Shown here: piece after piece, positions 43,792-49,290 of the stretch
Position numbering within the stretch: position 1 is the first letter of the stretch
Layout: every line of letters starts with the position of its first letter
Source: Actinomycetes bacterium
GTDB taxonomy: Bacteria > Actinomycetota > Actinomycetes > JAHEKZ01
NCBI GenBank assembly: GCA_024644435.1
Contig: JAHEKZ010000009.1
Span: 1-49,290 of the forward strand
Length of the DNA stretch: 49,290 bases
Direction: 5' to 3'
Translations under genes and position numbers: made by a program
Notes under the pieces: generated by a model
What the model saw: the letters and a program-made list of their open reading frames with translations, nothing else
Database searches by the model: none
Told to the model about the DNA's origin: nothing

Positions 43792-44889
43792 GTGACGACT
43801 GTGGAACGCCACACCCTGCCCGGCCGCGACTACTGCGACCCGGAGATCTACGAGCTCGAGCGCCAGCGCATCTTTCTGCAGTCGTGGTTCTGTGCCGGCC
43901 GCGAGGAGCAGGCCCCCGGCCCTGGCGACTGGTTCATCGTTGACGTGGTCGGCGAGAGCGTCATGGTGCTGCGCGGTGACGATGGCGAGCTGCGCGCGTT
44001 CTACAACGTCTGCCGCCACCGCGGCTCACGTCTCCGCGAGGAGCCCAGCGGGAATGACAAGGGCACGATCATGTGCCCGTACCACGCCTGGTGCTACGAC
44101 CTCAAGGGCGATCTCGTCGTCACGCCGAAGGTTGGCGAAGACGAGATCGACAGAAGCACGCTGTCGCTGTGGCCGGTGCACCTCGACGTCTGGCAAGGCT
44201 TCGTCTTCGTCAACCTCACCAAAGGCTCGCCGCGTCCATTGCGCGAGACCATTGGCGGGGTTCACGACGACGACATGCTCAGCCTTGAGCGTTTCGAGAT
44301 GGACGAGCTGCGGATTGGTGCGTCGTCGGAGTGGATCGTCGAGGCGAACTGGAAGATCCTCATCGAGAACTACAACGAGTGCCTGCACTGCCCAACCGTG
44401 CACCCCGAGCTCGTCGACGTGATTCCCGCCTATCGCACGGGCTGGGTCTTCGAGGAGGGCCGCGATGACGGTGGTGTCACGCTCGCGAGCGGCGGCACTT
44501 ATGCCCCTGGCGTCGACACGCTGCCTTTGTTGCCGGCGATGAACGAGGTCGACGCGCAATCGGTCTACGGTGGCACGATCTTCCCGAACATCATGATCGA
44601 CACCTCGGGTACGGCGATCATCGTCACGCAGCTGTTCCCGCAGGGCCCGGCGCGAACGCGTCAGGTGGCGTGGTACCTCTTCCACCCCGACACGATCAAC
44701 ACCGCCACCTTCGATCCGAGCGGTCTGGTGCAGTTCGGTGAGCTCGTGGCTGGGCAGGACAACGCCATCTGTGAGCGCGTGCAGCTCGGTGTGAGCTCGC
44801 AGGCGTTCGACCACGGCGTCTACCCCGAGAAGGACGAGTACGTGTACGCGTTCAACCAGCGCTATCTGCGGGAGCGCGACGGCGGTTGA
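43792..44889 (+). CDS. Rieske non-heme iron oxygenase, alpha subunit
   Basis: 365 residues. The Rieske [2Fe-2S] motif is C-x-H-x18-C-x2-H with Cys74, His76, Cys95 and His98 (CRHRG, CPYHAWCY). The catalytic domain has NWKILIENYNECLHCPTVHPEL, with the bridging acidic residue Glu196 and iron ligands His199 and His204. This single-component-type alpha subunit resembles oxygenases that demethylate or hydroxylate small quaternary amines (glycine-betaine, choline, carnitine) or ring compounds; the substrate is not identifiable. No reductase or ferredoxin gene is adjacent. The GTG at 43792 is preferred since GGAGGAG ends 6 bases before it; an ATG lies 5 codons upstream. Confidence 0.9.
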   Translation: MTTVERHTLPGRDYCDPEIYELERQRIFLQSWFCAGREEQAPGPGDWFIVDVVGESVMVLRGDDGELRAFYNVCRHRGSRLREEPSGNDKGTIMCPYHAWCYDLKGDLVVTPKVGEDEIDRSTLSLWPVHLDVWQGFVFVNLTKGSPRPLRETIGGVHDDDMLSLERFEMDELRIGASSEWIVEANWKILIENYNECLHCPTVHPELVDVIPAYRTGWVFEEGRDDGGVTLASGGTYAPGVDTLPLLPAMNEVDAQSVYGGTIFPNIMIDTSGTAIIVTQLFPQGPARTRQVAWYLFHPDTINTATFDPSGLVQFGELVAGQDNAICERVQLGVSSQAFDHGVYPEKDEYVYAFNQRYLRERDGG

Positions 44890-44891
44890 GG

Positions 44892-45371
44892 GTGCCTTGC
44901 GATCAGCCTGAGACGCCCCCGTCAGCGGCTCGCGTCCCGCGTCCGGTCACTCACTCTGTCGCGATTGCCGTCGGCGTTGTCGGCGCTGCCTGGGCGGCAA
45001 GGGTCATTCAGGATCTATGGTTCGAGTCCCTCGGGGCGGACACGTACATGCTGTGGCCCTGGGGTTTTCTGTTCGTCGGCCTGACGATCAGCCTGCTCGG
45101 CTGGTGGCGGATCAGCGCAGAGCCCGGGCCCGGCTCGGTCGCCGTGGCGGCGTCGAGAACAGCCGTGGCCACGGGATGCGTTCTCGTAGGCCTGGCGACC
45201 GTTCAGGCCCTTGCGGCCAAGGGGCCCGGGATATTCGGGGCACACCGGGTTGAGTGTTGCGAGAGCTCGTGGTTGACGTATCTCAAGATGGACGGCCCCC
45301 TAGTTCTGCTGGGGATTGGGCTGGCGGTTGCCGGGTTCGCTCTCGAACGGCGATACCTACGCCCCCGGTAG
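44892..45371 (+). CDS. small hydrophobic membrane protein, unknown
   Basis: About 159 residues from the GTG at 44892 (a TTG at 44886 overlapping the Rieske stop is an alternative). Four membrane segments are visible: VAIAVGVVGAAWAARVI, MLWPWGFLFVGLTISLLGWW, TGCVLVGLATVQALAA and GPLVLLGIGLAVAGFALE. A cysteine pair (VECCESSW) lies between the last two. I do not recognise the family. It may be co-expressed with the Rieske oxygenase. It ends 7 bases before the convergent DUF1015 gene, leaving no room for a terminator. Reading-frame length and hydrophobic pattern support a real gene, with some doubt. Confidence 0.55.
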   Translation: MPCDQPETPPSAARVPRPVTHSVAIAVGVVGAAWAARVIQDLWFESLGADTYMLWPWGFLFVGLTISLLGWWRISAEPGPGSVAVAASRTAVATGCVLVGLATVQALAAKGPGIFGAHRVECCESSWLTYLKMDGPLVLLGIGLAVAGFALERRYLRPR

Positions 45372-45378
45372 TCAAGGG

Positions 45379-46608
45379 TCAGGCCGTGCGGGCTCCGGTG
45401 GCCGCGGTCGCTGCGGGGGGCAGGTCGCGCGGGTCGACAGGTCCCTGACGGGGATGCAGGAAGACGCCGGACCGGGGTTTGGGTTCGATGTAGGTGCTCT
45501 TCGGCGGCATCACCTCGCCGCGCTCGGCAACCGATACGAGCTCGGCATGCGTCGGGGCGGCGAGCACGAAGAGTGCGTCCTGGGGGTGGGTGGCTGCCAC
45601 CTCGTGCGGATCAGTCAGCTCTGACACGTAACTCACTCGTTCATGACCGGACACCACCCCGAGGTGAGGCCGCAGGATCTCCTGGTCCAACCGGGAGACG
45701 TCAAGAGCAGACGCACCTTCTGCTGACGACGTGGGCAGCTCGATCCGGTGCCATGCACCCGCAACATGCAGGTCGAATCCGCCGTGCTGACGCGTGGGAC
45801 CGGACACCGTGGTGACCTTGCAGTCGGACTTCAGTCCCTCGAGCAGAGTCGTCGCGTCGATGGGCCCGGCCACCAGCCGGTCGAAGGCCAGCAGATGGGT
45901 TTGGCTTTCCGGGTAGAGCACACACAGCACGGTGCCGCCACGAGGGCTGCCATGGTCGCGCCAGCGTGCGACGGTGGCGGCGACTCGGTGGTGGCCGTCG
46001 GCCACATAGTGACGGAGTGCGCTGAGTCGCTCGATCAGGCGTGCAGCGTCGGCCTCGCTGACGCGCCACACCTTCTGCTCGACATCGGTGATGTCGGTGA
46101 CGGTGAGAACGGGTGACTGTGCCGTCGTGGTGGTCACGACGGACTCGACGACGTCGTCGTCGCGGTGCATGACGGCCACCAGCTCAGATCGAGTGGGCAC
46201 TGCCTCGAAGTGCTTGGCGAGGGCCTCCACCTTCTCGGGTTTGACGTCCTCGTGGCCGAGCACGCGGCCGTCGACGAACCCGCTGACGTCGAGGTCGGCG
46301 ACGATGCCGGTGTGAACGTCCCCTTCTCGGTCGATCCGGTAGATGTAGAGCGCCGGCTCGCCGAGGGCACCGTACGAGTCTGAGCGCAGCAGTCGTTCGA
46401 GACCTGCCGCGTTGGCCGCGCCAATGTCCTCGTAGGAGGCGCCGGGCATATCGAGGGTGGAGCGGGTGACGTTCAGGTAGCTGAGCGGGTTCTCGAGCAA
46501 CAGGTTGGCTCGCTGCGCGGCAGTGAGGGCGTCGTGCATCGGACACACGACGTCAGCCGCGTGTTCCTCCTTGACGATCCGCGCCGGGAACCGTCGGACC
46601 AGGGTCAC
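45379..46608 (-). CDS. DUF1015 family protein
   Basis: 409 residues, soluble. The family signatures are visible: VVCPMHDALTAAQRANLLLENPLSYLNVTRS near the N-terminus, ALYIYRI, GHEDVKPEKVEALAKHFEAVPTRSELVAVMH, and the best-conserved motif HYVADGHHRVAATVARW with Asp204-Gly-His-His-Arg208. DGHHR recalls the nucleotide-binding loop of ParB/sulfiredoxin-type proteins. The function is not established, but DUF1015 genes are often next to serA-type genes. Here the GTG at 46608 overlaps the stop of the hydroxyacid dehydrogenase gene by 4 bp, so the two are translated together. Confidence 0.92.
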   Translation of the reverse strand: MTLVRRFPARIVKEEHAADVVCPMHDALTAAQRANLLLENPLSYLNVTRSTLDMPGASYEDIGAANAAGLERLLRSDSYGALGEPALYIYRIDREGDVHTGIVADLDVSGFVDGRVLGHEDVKPEKVEALAKHFEAVPTRSELVAVMHRDDDVVESVVTTTTAQSPVLTVTDITDVEQKVWRVSEADAARLIERLSALRHYVADGHHRVAATVARWRDHGSPRGGTVLCVLYPESQTHLLAFDRLVAGPIDATTLLEGLKSDCKVTTVSGPTRQHGGFDLHVAGAWHRIELPTSSAEGASALDVSRLDQEILRPHLGVVSGHERVSYVSELTDPHEVAATHPQDALFVLAAPTHAELVSVAERGEVMPPKSTYIEPKPRSGVFLHPRQGPVDPRDLPPAATAATGARTA

Positions 46609-47597
46609 CCTCTGGTCGCCTGAGAAAGCGCGGCCGCGTTGACCACATGAATCGGTTCACCTGCGGTGAACGCCGCCACCACGTCGACGACCCCCTCGGC
46701 GACAGCCAGCTGGGCCTGCCCGGTGGAGGCCCCGATGTGGTGCGTCCCCACGACGGCAGGGTGCGTCGACAGCGGGGACGACCACTCGGCTGTGCCGGTT
46801 CCCGGCTCGTCCGGGAAGACGTCGAGGCCGGCACGAACGCGTCCTTCGTTCAACGCGTCGAGCAGGGCGTCAGAGTCGACGACGTCGGCGCGGGAGGTGT
46901 TGATGAGGATCGCTCCTGGCCGCATCGCGTCGATCGTCTCGCGGTCGACGATTCCGGCAGTGGAGGGCCCGGCCGGGATGTGCAGCGACAAGACGTCGAC
47001 CGCTGCGGCGAGCGACGGCAATGAGCCGAGCAGGTCGATGCCGAGGTCGGTGATGCGAGCTTGTGACTCCGACGACCGTCCGGGGCGCTGGAGCGCGATC
47101 ACCTTCATGCCGAACGCCTTCGCCCGCTGCGCCACACCGAGCCCGATGCTTCCCAGCCCGACAATGCCGAGCGAAGCCCCGGCCAGGCCCCGGGCACCTG
47201 TGGTCATGCCCTTCTTGTTCCACTGCCCGGCGCGCATCTCGATCACGCCGTCGGGGATCCGCCGGTCGATAGCGAGCATCAGGCCGAAGGCGAGCTCGGC
47301 GACGGCAGCGGCATTGCGGCCGGGCACGTTGCTGACCACGACGCCGGCCGTGGAGGCGGCGGCGACGTCGATGGTGTTGGTTCCGGCGCCGGCACGTACG
47401 ACCAGGGCGAGGTCATTGCCGGCGTCAACCGTGGCCTGGGTCACCTTGGTGCTGCGGACGATCAGTGCCTCATGGTCAGCGATCTCGTCGGGCAGGGTGT
47501 CGCCCGTGAGGTCGGCCTTGATGACGCAGGTATGACCGGCGGCCTCCAGTGCAGCGACCGCCGATTGCTCGAGTGAGTCGGCGACAAGGATGCGCAT
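46605..47597 (-). CDS. D-2-hydroxyacid dehydrogenase (SerA-like, without regulatory domain)
   Basis: 330 residues. The NAD-binding motif GLGSIG is at 147-152; the catalytic triad of the family is visible as Arg236 (NTSRADVVD), Glu264 (DVFPDEP) and His287 (HIGAST). RAGAGTNTIDVAAASTAGVVVSNVPGRNAAAVAELAFGLMLA and THHIGAST are particularly like phosphoglycerate dehydrogenase. The C-terminal ACT and intervening domains that allow serine feedback in full-length SerA are missing, so it is either a short SerA or a relative with another substrate. GAGAGG precedes the ATG. It forms an operon with the DUF1015 gene and is divergent from miaB. Confidence 0.9.
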   Translation of the reverse strand: MRILVADSLEQSAVAALEAAGHTCVIKADLTGDTLPDEIADHEALIVRSTKVTQATVDAGNDLALVVRAGAGTNTIDVAAASTAGVVVSNVPGRNAAAVAELAFGLMLAIDRRIPDGVIEMRAGQWNKKGMTTGARGLAGASLGIVGLGSIGLGVAQRAKAFGMKVIALQRPGRSSESQARITDLGIDLLGSLPSLAAAVDVLSLHIPAGPSTAGIVDRETIDAMRPGAILINTSRADVVDSDALLDALNEGRVRAGLDVFPDEPGTGTAEWSSPLSTHPAVVGTHHIGASTGQAQLAVAEGVVDVVAAFTAGEPIHVVNAAALSQATRG

Positions 47598-47746
47598 GAG
47601 GACCTCTCATCGGGGCTGGAAGCAGGGGACAGAAGACGAAGATGATCAGCCTGGCAGTGCGCTCGGCTCCTGGGCGAGCACGTGATCCACGATGTGGCAT
47701 AAGCATCCCACGCAGTGGCACCTCGTGGGGGCGATCGCCGACCACT

Positions 47747-47752
47747 TACCCT
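47747..47752 (+). promoter_or_regulatory. candidate -10 box for miaB
   Basis: TACCCT, 8 bases before the GTG at 47761 and 2 before the GTG at 47755. The 157-base gap between the divergent genes contains no other clear element apart from a CACGTG hexamer. Confidence 0.4.
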
Positions 47753-47760
47753 TGGTGGCT

Positions 47761-49248
47761 GTGACGGCACGCACGTACGAGGTACGCACCTACGGGTGTC
47801 AGATGAATGCCCACGACTCCGAGCGGCTCGCCGGGTCGCTGGAGGCGGCCGGGTACCTCCGTGCGCCGGACGGTGAGACCGCCGATGTCGTGGTCTTCAA
47901 CACCTGTGCCGTGCGTGAGAACGCCGACAACCGGCTCTACGGCAATCTCGGACATCTTGCGCCGGTCAAGGAAGCGAACCCCGGCATGCAGATCGCCGTT
48001 GGCGGATGTCTGGCGCAGAAGGACCGGAGCCGCATCGTCGAGCGGGCGCCGTGGGTCGACGTGGTGTTCGGCACCCACAACGTCGGCGCGCTGCCGGTGC
48101 TGCTCGAGCGTGCCCGGATTGCCGACGAGGCGCAGGTCGAGATCCTCGAGTCGCTCGAGGTCTTTCCGTCCACCTTGCCCACGCGGCGCGAGTCGGTCTA
48201 CGCGGCCTGGGTGTCGATCAGCGTCGGGTGCAACAACACCTGCACGTTCTGCATCGTGCCCTCACTACGCGGTGTCGAGAAGGACCGACGGCCAGGGGAT
48301 GTGCTCAGTGAGGTTCGCGCGCTGGTCGACGAGGGCGTGCTGGAAGTGACGTTGCTGGGACAGAACGTCAACTCCTACGGAGTCGAGTTCGGTGACCGCT
48401 TCGCGTTCGGAAAGCTGTTGCGCGCGTGTGGTGATGTCGAGGGTCTGGAGCGGGTGCGTTTCACCTCGCCGCACCCTCGTGACTTCACCGACGACGTCAT
48501 TGCGGCCATGGCCGAGACGCCGAACGTCATGCCGCAGCTGCACATGCCACTGCAGTCGGGTTCTGACGCCGTGCTCAAAGCGATGCGCCGTTCATATCGT
48601 CGCGACAAGTACCTTGGCATCATCGAGCGAGTGCGGGCCGCCATGCCCGAGGCAGCCATCACCACCGACATCATCGTGGGTTTCCCTGGCGAGACCGACG
48701 CAGACTTCGAACAGACGCTGGAGGTCGCTGCGGAGGCGCGGTTCGCCAACGCCTTCACCTTCCAGTACTCCAAGCGCCCCGGAACCCCGGCGGCAGAGCT
48801 CGCAGACCAGGTGCCGGCCGAGGTCGTCAAGGAGCGCTACCAGCGACTCGTCGCCCTCGTCGACGACATCGCGTGGTCGGAGGCCAAACAGCAGGTCGGG
48901 CGCACAGTGGATGTCCTCGTCGCGGAGGGGGAGGGGCGCAAGGACGGCGCGACCGGCCGTCTCTCAGGGCGTGCGGCTGACAACCGTCTGGTGCACTTCG
49001 CTGCCGATTCCGGACGGCAGCCGCGTCCCGGCGACTTGGTGGCGGTCGACATCACGTACGCCGCGCCGCATCACCTGGTGGCCGACGGACCGGTCGTGGC
49101 GCTTCGACGAACTCCGGCCGGCGACGCGTGGGAGCGCCGATCCCTGGACACTGACGCGTGTGGACCAACGGGGGCGCCGGTCGTGCTGGGGCTCCCGACG
49201 GTGGGCAGTCCTGCGAGTGCCGCTCCTCCCGCGGTTCCGGCGCACTGA
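47761..49248 (+). CDS. miaB: tRNA-2-methylthio-N6-isopentenyladenosine synthase MiaB
   Basis: MiaB adds a methylthio group to i6A-37 of tRNAs using S-adenosylmethionine and iron-sulfur clusters. The 495-residue protein has Cys13 ([13 protein letters not shown]), Cys49 ([11 protein letters not shown]) and Cys83 (VGGCLAQKD) in the N-terminal domain, and CNNTCTFC (Cys157, Cys161, Cys164) in the radical-SAM domain. [30 protein letters not shown] and [10 protein letters not shown] follow, then a C-terminal TRAM domain. GTG codons at 47755 and 47761 are both possible starts; neither has a ribosome-binding site. Confidence 0.96.
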   Translation: MTARTYEVRTYGCQMNAHDSERLAGSLEAAGYLRAPDGETADVVVFNTCAVRENADNRLYGNLGHLAPVKEANPGMQIAVGGCLAQKDRSRIVERAPWVDVVFGTHNVGALPVLLERARIADEAQVEILESLEVFPSTLPTRRESVYAAWVSISVGCNNTCTFCIVPSLRGVEKDRRPGDVLSEVRALVDEGVLEVTLLGQNVNSYGVEFGDRFAFGKLLRACGDVEGLERVRFTSPHPRDFTDDVIAAMAETPNVMPQLHMPLQSGSDAVLKAMRRSYRRDKYLGIIERVRAAMPEAAITTDIIVGFPGETDADFEQTLEVAAEARFANAFTFQYSKRPGTPAAELADQVPAEVVKERYQRLVALVDDIAWSEAKQQVGRTVDVLVAEGEGRKDGATGRLSGRAADNRLVHFAADSGRQPRPGDLVAVDITYAAPHHLVADGPVVALRRTPAGDAWERRSLDTDACGPTGAPVVLGLPTVGSPASAAPPAVPAH

Positions 49249-49250
49249 GC

Positions 49251-49290
49251 GTGCTCGTCTCTGCTGCGGTGCTGCCGCACCCGCCAGTGC
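49251..49290 (+). CDS. start of a probable class III extradiol dioxygenase-like gene (partial)
   Basis: A GTG 2 bases after the miaB stop opens a frame of 13 codons reading VLVSAAVLPHPPV before the window ends. This looks like the start of the extradiol-ring-cleavage dioxygenase subunit B-like proteins that follow miaB in many actinobacteria (an initial strand and then PHPP, with a metal-ligand histidine). With so few residues the call rests on that motif and on context. Confidence 0.55.
   Translation, partial: MLVSAAVLPHPPV

Noticed and set aside
45018-45032. tRNA T-loop-like sequence (GGTTCGAGTCCC)
   Set aside because: The flanking bases do not form the 5-bp T-stem and no D-arm, anticodon arm or acceptor stem is seen; it lies in a hydrophobic coding frame.

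Overview
High-G+C chromosomal DNA from an actinobacterium. The codon bias, frequent GTG starts, TANNNT-type -10 boxes, NusA without C-terminal repeats, ClgR, DUF3046-recA-recX and an actinobacterial-type LexA box all fit. Gene content and order suggest Propionibacteriales, perhaps Nocardioidaceae (Aeromicrobium or Nocardioides type); this placement is inference. From memory, the backbone is largely collinear with Mycobacterium tuberculosis from proS (Rv2845c) down to miaB (Rv2733c), so most of the window is conserved core interrupted by lineage-specific blocks. The calls rest on reading motifs and translations; no database search was run.

Layout. (1) 1-9540: translation and ribosome assembly: proS 3' end, a divergent lipoprotein/ferritin-like pair, then rimP-nusA-ylxR-infB-rbfA-DHH phosphoesterase-truB-ribF. 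(2) 9574-13159: a minus-strand block inserted between ribF and rpsO, with a DUF222/HNH endonuclease and a large zinc-ribbon membrane protein, each followed by a hairpin. (3) 13355-18615: rpsO-pnp (RNA decay), a pitrilysin-type peptidase, dapB and a small membrane protein. (4) 18612-20763: a minus-strand group (GNAT, AzlC, AzlD, membrane protein), probably an amino-acid export unit. (5) 20842-28054: sarcosine-oxidase-like flavoprotein, thyX, dapA, RNase J, ftsK. (6) 28172-32378: RodZ-like protein, rimO, pgsA, cinA-type amidohydrolase, clgR and a TetR regulator. (7) 32424-34910: a secreted multidomain sugar-dehydrogenase-like protein, converging on an lhr helicase (34895-39457). (8) 39604-43716: LppM-like lipoprotein, DUF3046, MFS transporter, recA, recX. 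(9) 43792-49290: a Rieske oxygenase behind a perfect 24-bp palindrome, a small membrane protein, a DUF1015/hydroxyacid dehydrogenase operon on the minus strand, miaB, and the first codons of a probable extradiol-dioxygenase-like gene.

How it works together. Most of the window is housekeeping: ribosome maturation and translation initiation, RNA turnover (PNPase, RNase J, oligoribonuclease-like DHH protein), lysine/diaminopimelate synthesis (dapA, dapB), dTMP synthesis (thyX), chromosome segregation (FtsK), phospholipid synthesis (PgsA), tRNA and ribosomal-protein methylthiolation (MiaB, RimO) and recombination/SOS (RecA, RecX).

No CRISPR array, tRNA, rRNA, insertion sequence or prophage was seen, and no stretch over 300 bases lacks a gene. 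I did not find a clear-cut new multi-gene system. The best leads are a set of apparently leaderless genes with TANNNT boxes 5-8 nt before the start codon, -10 boxes built from the preceding gene's TAG stop codon, the palindromic operator in front of an orphan Rieske oxygenase, and the DUF1015/SerA-like pair.
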